Below are positions 25,501 to 35,933 of a stretch of DNA of 64,000 nucleotides, one piece after another; the stretch's first letter is position 1; every line of letters starts with the position of its first letter. The DNA lies in the NCBI RefSeq assembly GCF_048128805.1, contig NC_136005.1, positions 18,936,260 through 19,000,259 on the forward strand. The letters are read 5' to 3'. The translations under genes and the position numbers were made by a program. Under the pieces are notes generated by a model, which made no database searches, had not been told where the DNA came from, and saw only the letters and a list, made by a program, of their open reading frames with translations. The stretch comes from Centroberyx gerrardi (lineage: Eukaryota > Chordata > Actinopteri > Beryciformes > Berycidae).

Positions 25501-28500
25501 AAATAGAATAGAATAGAATAGAATAGAATAGAATAGAAGTTTATTGTCCTCAAAGAGGAAATTTGTTTCCACAGCCAGTACAGGTGAAACATAGACACAC
25601 TAAAAACACCAACACAAGAAACATACATTTACAGCATAACATACAACATATCAGGCATACAGTTAGAGGTAGCTGTTCTCACCAGATGTTGCAAGTTGAA
25701 ACTGTTCTATTCTAGCGACTGCGGTTTTCTCTGGTTGGGCAGGTGTGCCGGGTGGAGATGAAGAGGAGGGTAAGGGAGGTGCAGGAGGGGGTGCTGGGTA
25801 TCTTGCCTGGGGGGACTCCTCACTCTCAGGTTTCTGATCGGGAGAACAGAGTGACGTTGCCAATTGCTTTGGGGTTATAATATGAAGAATCAAAGAAAAA
25901 TATAGGGAAGATGGTAACAAGCTCAACACGGTGTTCACCTTTAAACTGTCCATCTGTGTGTTACTGCTGTGACTGTCCCTGCATGCGTCACTCAGGCTCC
26001 GGTAGTAGTCCTCTCTGCTGAGCTTCCACGACACAGATGGCTTTACCTTCACTTCTTCCTCTATTGGAGCGATATCCTCAATGGGCTTATCTGCGGCAAA
26101 GGGCTACAACAACAGAGAAATGCCCTATGGGAGACTGAAGGAAAAAATTGAGCGCAGAGGAAAGAGAGCAACCTTGAAAATATTGGCAACATTTCACACC
26201 ACTGCAGGGAGGATGCAGGATATATGGAAGCATTTATATCCCCTTTAATGAACCTGTATTGTCCTAATGGACTCCATGCAGAATGCATATCAAATTCAGC
26301 TCTCCAAGGACATTATTAGAAACCAAAACATCAAAGGCAGGCCTAATATGCTGCTGCATGCTGTTGTGCTTTGTGTCCGTGAGGTGGTCCTCGCCATTTC
26401 CTGTCACGCGGCACTTTGATGTCGAACAGCACGAAATATGCTGTGACATTGCTCAGGCGGAGGAATAAACTTCCCCGAAGTTGTGTAATACATAAATAGA
26501 TAAACAGGGGGCTGGGAATGGGGGGAACCCAATTCCTTTGTGACCCTTCTCGTAACAGTTCAACGTCCTAAAAGCTACAATGCATTTGTTCGTGTGTGTG
26601 TTTAATTAGATCCAGTGGCCAGCGAGCATTTGGTTTTCATCAGCACCCCATCACCATCGCCACGCAGATATAGATAACCTAACCCTGTTTTGGCCCGGAT
26701 CCACTCTCCCACTATCTGAGGCCACAAAGACCCTGATCAGGACAGATTAGGAGCCAAGAGTTAAGAAACAGCTACTCACTACTGTCACATTGACAGACAT
26801 ACAGCACCAGTAATCTGTGGTCCCGGTGGGTCAAGCCATGAGAGACTGAAAATGATTTTAGAACAGCATGTCTATTTAAGTAACATGTCTCACAAGTTTC
26901 TGCTCTGGAATCCATCATTAAAGCAGCCTGTTTCCATGTAAAATATTCAAGTTCTTGGTGATAAATTGCAACATGGAATGTATACAGCAAGTATACATTA
27001 TACACAGAACACTTTAATGTAAATACATGTCCTCTCACACTTCCATATATTCTCAGTGATATGGTTTCCTACATGGTGGAGACGAATGCTTGTGAGTCTA
27101 ATAACTATAAAGACCCAAAAGACACAATCTTTATAGCAAACATTTACTCAAAAAAAGCTTTTGTGTGTATAGCTAAACCAGACAAATCTGACTGCACAGC
27201 ACCCTGCATCTTATAAAAAAACATGTAAAATCATTGTTGATTATGTAAATGGTACACAATGATTATATTTTGGTCTAATTCATACTATCATACTTTAACC
27301 ACTATTGTATCATCAAAAATCAATATCCAGCCCCAGTCCACTACCCACAAAGAAAAAATATCCAATGTGTAAAAATCACTAATGATAGAGTATAGCAAGC
27401 TCATAATCTAAGACATGAGCCTAGAGTATTAGTCATGACTACCCGTAAGTGGCTACCATAAACCTGATCAGAAAATAATTAAAACAATGCCAAAACAACT
27501 CCTCCTGCCTCTTTTATAGGATTTACAAAAACTACCATTCATCTTAAAATAATGATTACTCAGCCTGTCACTTATACTAGTGAACAAATGGTCACAGAAA
27601 CAAAAAAGGTAATCCAGTAAAAAAGAAAAGAAATAAAAACAGGTAAAGTGAACAAGAAAAAAGTGATAAAAATACAGGAATGGTCGATAAACCAACCTAA
27701 AACCCTACTAACCTTGACTCTGTGACTGTGAAATTTTTCCCTACGCGGACCGATACAACTTGCGGCGAAACTCCCGTGGCGTTGTCTTGTGCAGCCAGGT
27801 ATCCAGGCAGCCGCTCAGTGTTGAGGATGTGACACTATCTGAAGATCACCCACCATTCGTTTGACACCATCATCAACATCTCCGTTAGTGGCCAAGGGCC
27901 GCCAGGCAATAAACAATAAACTCTGATCGGAGAATGCTGTTAATAATTAAGGGAAAGGATAGGATGGCCGGTAATGTCACTAATGCACGGACAAACCAAT
28001 GGCCATGTTGTTGCACGAAGGGAGGTATCAGCGGAAGACTGTCAAAGCAGCTGGAAGAGACACTTTATCCAGTGCGTTCAGGTGCTTTTTCCACTCCGTT
28101 CCATTGAATGAGGAAGCTAATGCATGAAGCACTTTTTTGGCAAAGTCCACCTGAGATGATTAGTGAAATGCCACTGTGGAAACATCATGTCACGCCATAA
28201 GCCTAGATAGATGGCAAGACTTTGATTAATAATGTGGAAAATCTGACAATGATTTCTCGATGAGACAAGGTAAAGATAAACACAGTCTCTAGTATCACAC
28301 CAACTCATTAATGTAAACCCCTGGCCCATTTGACAAGAGTTGCGTGGATGTTGTGACAAACCGTGGCCACACTCAGGATTATATGACTGAAGTCACCTAC
28401 TAATACACTGAGTTTCCTGATGAAAACACCCTTTTGACTTCCTCATTAAAATCAACCAATTGTGTGCCAGCATCCTTCCTTGAAAGAAATTTAAAAAACA

Positions 28501-31500
28501 CTCAATTTGAAAGAAAAAGACGGCACTGAAATATATTTCGGCCCCTACTTGTTACATATTTTCAGAGTCCTGTAAGTAAGGGGTATCACAGACTGTGTAT
28601 GGGGATTTGATTCAGACTTCGGTAGTATTATGGAATAGCTCCCCATGTGTGATAAACATTCAACTGTGATCCAGCCAGGCTTTGTGAGATTCAGATAGAT
28701 GTGTATCCAGAGGCTTGATGTGAGAGAGGATGAGGGTTTAATGAGAAGCATGCCTGCAGATTCCTTTATTTTTGGTACAGTGAGGAATACAATAAGTTCA
28801 CTAGGTACCCTCTAGTGGTAATGTTGAATTAGACGACCATTACATTCTTATTCTCAACAGACGCTGATGCTAAATACCTTATTATAGCATGCGTTTTTTT
28901 TCTAATGGCAAACACACAAAAATGTGTAAACTCTGTCCCAAAAAACACATTGATGAATGGGAGGACACTGTGTTTTGTCTTTTCGAAGTGTTCTAAAAAT
29001 ACCAATCTCAAACAACAATGTGTTTGGCTGGACCGCTGTGAATGAAGAGCAAAAGCCATGAATGTGAGTGAAATAAACCTCACGCCATGCATTGTTTATT
29101 TGATTGCAGCTGTTCCTGAGATCCATGATGAGGAAGAGCAGTTGACAACACTGAAAGAGTCTGACCTCATTGTGAGCACACCAAACATGCGGAAATGCCA
29201 AACACGCAACTCTCTGGTCAATGTCCCAATCCATTTAGGTCGCTGCTCGGAAATGAGATTATCTGACTGACACTTTAGAACCCATGAAACCCTGTGAGCT
29301 ACATGGTACTTTACAAATGTGCAACACCACTAGAAATGTAATTAAAGCACATCAATTCTGGTGCTGTAGGCTTCAACGCATACACAACCGGTTCTCCAAA
29401 TCTTATGAGACTGAATTTAAAACAATTAAGTGTAATTTCAGGTACTCTATCAGATGACCCCTTTGTTGAAATCATTTCATAATTTGTCTGTCTGAAACAT
29501 ACATTGCCAAGAAACATAATACACCATACAGTCTGCTACCAGCATTGCACAGCATCCAGAAGTGACAATCATAGCACTTCCAAACCCCCTGGAAAAAACA
29601 TGACACACAATCAAACGTGTGTTTGAAGCCAGTGACATCCTGCTCTCCAAGTCCACAGAGGGATAGAGTTGCCAGTTCCAGGCATCAGAATGGTGAAAAC
29701 GCTGAAACTTAAGCTCCTGGATCTCATAACGGGCTCAGCCCCTGGGCCTTCCACCTGAGCCGCTGGAGAGGGGTAACTGATAGGCCCTTAGCTGGCGGCG
29801 GCTCCGGCTGCGTTCGACGCTGCAGCGGCCCCTGTGCTAATTAGCTCTCCATTGTTGATGGAGGATTATTTCTGAAGGAACCCAGCAGCCACGCCTCACT
29901 GGCTCCCTATCATCATCCTCTTCATGTATGAGTACTGCTCTCCTCTGCTGACTTATTCATGGTTTCTATTGGCTGACAGCTTCCGTTACTCTGCGCATCA
30001 CTGTGTAGCTCGCACTGTGAGCCTCACTTGGCCCGCGGCGACAGAGAAAGAACGACGTCTGCAGGTGGACAGGCTGTTACTTTAAGGTTCAACAGGTTTG
30101 CTGACAGGGTGGTCCCCGTAGGCTCCTTCAGCTAATGTTTTTTTCTTTGTTTCCACTTGAAAAACAATTTAACAAATGCTCAAATTTCAGTGTCAACTGT
30201 TCTAGGCCCAATCATTATGTAGCTATTTTAAGGACAATCAAAAATGAATAAATGAAATAAATAAATAAATAAATAACCTACACGGAGTGAACTCACTTTA
30301 TTTTGTGAGGTTAATGTAGACCAATTTTTACTAGATTGACTTCTGCCTTGAACAGGGAACACCAACACAAACAAGGTGTTAACACTGAAATATTCATCAG
30401 TCAAATTAAGAGTGTCGTGCCTACCACACAAAACAAAAGAGCTAATCTCAGAGAGTCCTCAGTGGCAAACTGAGAAGACAAAGACAATCTGCTCCAGTAC
30501 ATGGACTTACGGCATTATAGGCCGTAATGCCTTATTAACCACCAATACCATCATCCTCCACTTTCTAGACCTCTTAAACTGAGAGCCCTCAATCAAGTTG
30601 AGTGGAGAGAATAGCTCTGGAAAGGACAGGCTTGAATTAAATACATGTCACAAATTAAGAAAATGAGTCACAGTGGTTCCAAGATCTCCCAGATGTCTGC
30701 TGTTGACCATGCTCCCTATTCTGATAGCTTTGCTTCTCATGCCAAGGTAAACAGCAGGGCAAAACTGACACAGACGCAACAAACTGTGAAAACTTGAAAA
30801 ATATAATATAGGTAAGAGTGGTTTCTTACATTTGTCTCCATGGCACGGAGATATCTGGCACATTCAAAGTGTCCGTTGTACTCTGCCAAGTGTGCTGCTG
30901 TGAACCCGTCAATATCTTGTTCTAAGGGGTTCGCTTGATTGGCCAACAGGATTTTACAGCACTAAGAGAAAGGATAGATGACCAGTGTCAATAAAACCAA
31001 GACACAGCAATTTACATGATTATTGACTTGTTAGTACAAGTTATGACCAAGTTATGACCAACCTCCAGCTCTCCATTCTCTGCAGCATCATGCAGTGGGG
31101 TGCCTCCCCAGTAATCCTTGATGACCTTTGAACCCATGTCAAGCAGCCCCTCCAAGATGCAATAGTGCCCCCTGCTGGCAGCAAAGTGCAGAGCAGTGGC
31201 TCCATCTCTGTCCTTGCAGGACAGGCTTATGTCTGTAAAAGTGACCTATTTGGGGTCAATGAATCAACATGAAACAAGATGAAAGTGCTGATTGAACACA
31301 CACAAATATACCTAGCAACCAAAATATATCACTCTCTTGTAAGGTTGGGGTTTGAAAGCATTTTATCAAATCTGAATCCAGTATTGAATCTGCTTATGGA
31401 ATCCGAATCCTTTCGAATCCTTTCTACTTTATCGAACCTTTTTACATAACTTGTTGGGGAAAAAAGGACAAAGAAAATTTCAAAAACACATGACTCGTTA

Positions 31501-34042
31501 ACTATAACAGGACCATACCAAAAATACTGCTTTTCGCCGTATTCTCATTTAGTTTCGAGAAGTGTGCCCATGCTTTCAAATGCTTTTCCACCATCCACCA
31601 TGTTGACAAACACACAGGAAAGTGGAGACTGGGAAGTGGGGACTGGAGACGTATGACATCATTAGGGGAGGGGAAGATTCTGTAGAGGATTTGTTCACTT
31701 GGGGGTTGACGAATCTGGGTATTTTGCTCAATCGGAACTGGTTCTAAAATGGAACCAGGTAACGGAACCCAACCCTATTCTCTTGTAATTTTATAGATGC
31801 TCCCAGTGTTTTTGTGTTTTTGTACTGACCAGCCAGACCAGCAGGGCATGGTGGCCCATGTGGGCAGCAGCATGTAGGCCGGTCATGCCATCATTGGCCC
31901 TCAGGTGGATGTCGGCCCCACAGTCCTTCACCAGGTACTCCACCACATGCAGGTGCCCTTCCTGGCAGGCCAGGTACAGTGGAGTAGCACCGATGCCTGT
32001 CTGGTGGTTCACACACCTGCAGTGAGACACACATCAATAGCACAAAGATAAAGACCTGAACAGTGCAGGCCTATTGTCAGAACATATTATTATTATTATT
32101 TGTACAGCACTTTTCAAAACACAATTACTCAACATAATAATAACTAGTATTGGTTAGTCAGCTACAGAGTGCATTACAATGTAAATAAAATTCTATAAAA
32201 ATTCTATAAAAACCAAAAGATAAAATCAACAATAAAAGCACAATGTAAGCAAAGCATAAACCATAAAAAGGGACATTAACTTAAACATGAAAAGTAAAAA
32301 TTAACTAAAACATAAAAAGGAAGGTCAAAGACAATTAATAAAATATCATTACATAAAAGCAAGTCTATCAAACTGAATTAAGTAGTGATTTAAAAGATGA
32401 TATATATTTAGCCAGCTTTGTTCTAAATATAATAAAATCCCTGTTCGCCTGAAATTGGATTTTCAGTAATGTTCGGGACATTTTGGGGTGTAAACCATTT
32501 CCTGTGGGCGTGGCCAGCGGTGATCTGGATGGTGACTATCAAGGTGAGGCCAGTGGCCACAGCACATGGAAGTCAATGGCAGAAACCAGTAAGAAAAGAA
32601 AATATAGCAAAGCTAAACGTGTCAGACAAGACCTGTTCAAAAAGTGTTGCTTTCTTTTTTGTAAATCAGTTGTAAAACTAAACGGTAACCAACATAAATA
32701 TGCTAATGTTGGGTTGATCTGAAATAAATCACTCACTTCACACATCTTTGATAAAGGAGTTTCATATCTACATAAATACTCCCTTGAATCATGGGAGCAT
32801 CCTGTGCATGTGATTAGTGTTGTATAGCAGTCGTGTGGTCAGAAACACAATCTGGGAAACATTCAGTAAATGCATACAGTAGGGCTGCATTTCTATTTAC
32901 ATTTAAGTACATACAACCACAAGGCTGACATGTGATCGACAGCGTCTAGGCATCCATTATTCACAGGTTACTGATGGTCACGTGATGCTCTGACCCCACC
33001 ATGCACCATGCAAATTACAGTCATACCCTCCTGTAACAAGGAGATGAAACAGGCAGACAGTAACATGTCTTCATCTGAGTGCCTTCGTCTCAGGTTCAGA
33101 GGGTGGAGAAGAAAGGGGATTCATGGGGAGGGAATAATGTTTCACATGATCCCCTCCCTCTGGAGGAGTGCAGCCTACTGCAGTAAATCCTCTTAATTAT
33201 GACCTCAAAAAGTTAAGTTGGGGGACTGATTATTTGATAATATCCAGGCATCATCTGCAAATGTGATTTTATCTAAAATAATTAGAAAATGCATAGGGAA
33301 TTAGTACACTTTCTGTATCTATATCAGGCAGATGACTTTACAGAAAAAAATGGTTCTCAAACAAAATTTGCCAATTTTCAAACAAAACAAAACCTACAAA
33401 TATATATCACAGATTGGAAAATGAATCATTATTTTATTACTGTATATGAATATTCATACTTTGCCCTTCACAAACCTAATCCTCTACATAAAATAAAGTC
33501 TACAAAGGTTATGATGCCCCCACATGCTCTGTGTGAGGACCGCAGTGGGGTTCCAAGGTGTCTGGTCTGTATGTGTGTGTCCTGTGATCACATGTCACTG
33601 GGGGCAAAGGGAGTGTCAGGGGATACCCTGTGGTTTATTCTGTGGGTCACCAGAGGTATGTTGTACATGTTGTACATTGATTTTGAAGGAAATTCACTAT
33701 CAAAGCTGAGCTCATTTCTCTTATGGCCTTTCAGAGCAGAAATAGGGATGGCAGCAGTAAAAGCAAGGGGGGGGGGGGGTTACATACCCAGGAGCCTGTT
33801 GAACCAGTAGTTTTAAACAGGTGAGGTCCCCCTTAGCTGCAGCATAGTGAGCAGGTACAGCTCCACAGTTTGTCTCCACCTCGGCCACACCCCCAACAGA
33901 AAGCAGCCACTTAATTACTTCCACACAACCAAACCGGGCTGCAAGGTGGATTGCGGTGACCCCACCAGCGTCCCGGTTCTGGAATCATCCAGAAAGTTGT
34001 TTTTGAGTTTAATGTAGACAATCAGGACACATCATGGGACTT

Positions 34043-34100
<58 letters not shown>

Positions 34101-35041
34101 CTGACTCAGTCAAAACTAATTGCTTGTTGAACATTTATGAAATATGCATTTCTTTTCCAATGCGGTGGAGCCAACTTTCACATATGCCAGCAGGGCCATC
34201 AGGGGAAACAGTATTAATTCATCACAAACACCTTGTCCTTTTGACCTCACTTCAAAAGCTAGCAGAGGTTCTCACGGAGACCACCAATGAAGCTAATAAT
34301 AAGATGGAACATTAGATGTGTTGTTTAATTTTAAGCAGCTGTCCGCAAATTCAATCAAGAGGTTGCCTTGTATTCTCTGAAAAACAACAGAGATGAAGGT
34401 AAATTTAACTGTATAACTAATAGCTAACTTTAGTGGGAGCGCCCCTGAAGCATCTGGACGTAATTACAGTGGCTATGTAATACTACAGGATAACAAGTAA
34501 GTCAACACCATATGATGTAATCAGCTGGTAATGCATCTGAAAAGGTACTCTACAGTACCTTTTACAACTGCAATGATGTAATCCCACTCTGGGATTGGTT
34601 AGATGGCCATCTCTTGAATTTAGACTCTCACACACAACTCAGTTGAAAGTAACAAGAAAGCCGGAGATGTGGCACGTTCCCAGGGGATTTGAGCTCTCAG
34701 TGTCACTTTATCCCTCTGTGCAGCCAGCTCTCAATGGCCAGCCTTACCTCAATGTTGCAGCCGCCTTGGTCCACCAGCCACTGCAGCTCCCGGGTGTGGC
34801 CAGTAGCTGCTGCATCATGCGCTGGCGTGGCCCTGTTGAAGGCCCGGGCATCAGCCGCCAGCCCCAACTCGCTCACCAGGAAGCGCAGGCACTCCAGGCG
34901 TCCACACCGGGCCGCGTGGTGCACCGGGCCAGCGCCTTGGGCATCAGTGATGGCTGCTGAGAGGTGACCAGAAGACGCTAGGTCCCTCAGAGCTGCGAGG
35001 TCTCCTGCCCGAGCCGCCTGGATGGCCCGGTGCAGCACCAT
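22576..35041 (-). CDS. espnl: Espin-like protein (ankyrin repeats, proline-rich, WH2-like and espin tail segments), complete
   Basis: Eleven coding exons: 34748-35041, 33788-33978, 31830-32016, 31063-31245, 30830-30961, 25939-26103, 25683-25866, 25168-25340, 24887-25051, 23377-24335 and 22576-23107. The total of 3165 nt gives 1054 residues, near human ESPNL (about 1005). Exons 1-5 (residues 1-329) encode the ankyrin array, with motifs such as [25 protein letters not shown] and [15 protein letters not shown]. Then come a proline-rich patch (APPPAPPLP), a WH2-like segment ([13 protein letters not shown]) and the espin signature [20 protein letters not shown]. The long exons 10 and 11 encode the ESPNL-type tail rather than the short espin tail. 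Espins bundle actin in stereocilia and microvilli; ESPNL is a stereocilia paralogue. The start was chosen because [18 protein letters not shown] aligns with espin residue 1. A stop TAG lies at 22576-22578. The acceptor of exon 7 (25866) has a weak pyrimidine tract and is the least certain junction. Confidence 0.93.
24554..24667 (+). mobile_element. tRNA-derived SINE
   Basis: The head looks tRNA-like: an A-box-like TAGTCTAGAGGTTAAG and a B-box-like GGCTTGAATCC are spaced as in tRNA genes. A pyrimidine-rich body and TAAAATAAAG follow, as in common teleost tRNA SINEs. It lies in the espnl intron between exons 9 and 10. It is too degenerate to be a functional tRNA gene. Confidence 0.65.
25502..25625 (-). 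mobile_element. (GAATA)n-tailed retroposon fragment
   Basis: A (AGAAT)n run at 25502-25538 directly abuts TTTATTGTCCTCAAAGAGGA-AATTTGTTTCC, a common fish retroelement end read in reverse. It lies in the espnl intron between exons 7 and 8. Confidence 0.5.
29690..29960. promoter_or_regulatory. Candidate intronic enhancer in espnl
   Basis: A GC-rich, non-repetitive patch in an AT-rich intron. It contains the homeodomain palindrome GCTAATTAGC at 29836-29845, a SOX-type CCATTGTTG at 29849-29857 and a nearby TTATTCATGG. This texture is typical of conserved non-coding elements, but conservation cannot be tested here. Confidence 0.3.
30246..30276. repeat. (AAAT)n microsatellite
   Basis: Tetranucleotide run in espnl intron 5. 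Confidence 0.9.
31163..31182 (-). promoter_or_regulatory. CTCF-like motif inside espnl exon 4
   Basis: On the minus strand it reads GCCAGCAGGGGGCACTAT, essentially the CTCF core. It falls in the codons of the conserved HFAASRGHY ankyrin segment. Binding is not shown. Confidence 0.5.
31342..31779. mobile_element. Non-autonomous hAT-type MITE in espnl intron
   Basis: A 438-bp element is flanked by perfect 8-bp target-site duplications CTCTTGTA at 31334-31341 and 31780-31787, the hallmark of hAT insertion. Its ends are similar inverted sequences (left AAGGTTGGGGTTT, right end on the minus strand TAGGGTTGGGTTC). The interior has repeated GAATCC/GGAACC-rich words and no long open frame. It lies between espnl exons 3 and 4. 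Confidence 0.8.
32086..32450. mobile_element. 3' end of a LINE (L2-type) in espnl intron
   Basis: A (ATT)n run is followed by TTGTACAGCACTTTTCAAAA, the form of microsatellite-tailed LINE ends common in fish. AAAAGCAAGTCTATCAAACT and ATTTAAAAGATGATATATAT-TTAGCCAGC further on resemble a widespread teleost repeat. Family naming is from memory. Confidence 0.5.
33767..33779. repeat. G13 homopolymer at an espnl donor site
   Basis: A run of 13 G on the plus strand. On the espnl strand, C13 follows eight bases after the GTATGTAA donor of exon 33788-33978. Confidence 0.9.
34047..34099. repeat. (AC)n microsatellite
   Basis: Pure run of 26 AC units in the espnl intron between exons 1 and 2. Confidence 0.97.
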
Positions 35042-35933
35042 CCCCCGCACTGGCCCTATGGGTATGTTATGGCACACAGTACAGGCACCCTGGAGCTCCT
35101 TGGACCCCAGCAAGTTGTCATCTCTCTATCATGCGCACATGTACAGGCAAACTCGCACACAATCACAAAAAAACGCACGCACTCGCCGCCTCCTCCCAAG
35201 CCAGAAAAGCGACACCCGAGCAGCAGCCAGCTGGCCAGCATGGCTGTGGGAGAGAGAGGAGGGGGTCAGGCCCAGTGAGATAGAAAGGTAATGAAAGACG
35301 GGTGGAGGCACAGCACTCATGGCCTCCTGCTCCCCTTTGTGTGGCAATGAACGCACGCTGGCACACGCACCCACGCTTCACTGGAGACAGGGGAACTGAG
35401 GCAGCACGGAAACTTAAGTAATGGGAGAAGTCACCGCCAAGGCATGGTGGATTACAATGAGTGTTATTTTTTACAACTATTTTAAAAATTAATCTCAAGC
35501 TCCGCGGGGGAGTAAATAAACACAACTGTTAAATTTGCGAGATTCTAATCAGCAGATTATAATCGGACTGCTGATTAGGTCAGGTGTGTAAAGGATACAG
35601 AAAGTGAGAAAATTGTTTAAAGTGTACGTAAATATTTTATTTCAATAACACCCCTACATGTCTCCCCGGCTCCAGAAGAGACGATTAGCTGATTAGCTGC
35701 TCGCATGACGCTGTGATGGAAGCTGATGATGGTCTTTCAGCAGATGAAAGCAATCCATCCCTGCATAACATCACTCCTCAAGTCACTTCAACTTTTTTCC
35801 CTCATTTATATTAAACATTTTAAACCATTTTACATGATGAATTAATGTACAATAAACACAGATGATGCACTCTTAATTCTCTCCATCCATATTTGACCCG
35901 TAAGTGCGGTTTATGTAGCCTACATGAAGGCCA
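35042..35933. other. scly-espnl intergenic region
   Basis: Contains the scly 3' UTR and the espnl 5' flank. The frame stays open upstream of the chosen espnl ATG up to an ATG at 35113, but that extension has no espin-family counterpart. No other feature was recognised. Confidence 0.55.
35636..35641 (-). terminator. Candidate scly poly(A) signal AATAAA
   Basis: AATAAA reads on the minus strand about 290 bp past the scly stop codon and about 600 bp before the espnl start codon. Confidence 0.45.

Larger units (their letters stand above)
26104..30829 (-). other. Large espnl intron 5 (4.7 kb)
   Basis: Separates the ankyrin exons from the proline-rich part. The two flanking exons join in phase, so no exon is required. 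It contains an (AAAT)n run at 30246-30276, a CTCF-like site at 28807-28822, a GC-rich patch near 26,330-26,470, and a candidate enhancer at 29,690-29,960. Confidence 0.6.

Noticed and set aside
25502-25538. Short regular (AGAAT)n repeats as a CRISPR-like array
   Set aside because: Simple microsatellite in a vertebrate intron; no spacers and no cas genes.
32560-32660. Lys/Arg-rich plus-strand stretch ([18 protein letters not shown]) as a transposase N terminus
   Set aside because: Too short and followed by stops; repeat-derived origin is possible but not supportable from this sequence alone.
33289-33810. 173-codon plus-strand open frame
   Set aside because: Intron sequence that runs antisense into an espnl exon through a G13 run; no recognisable domain.
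35042-35113. N-terminal extension of espnl from an upstream ATG at 35113
   Set aside because: Espin-family proteins start at the residue aligned with the ATG at 35041; the extra 24 residues have no counterpart and could be 5' UTR left open by chance.
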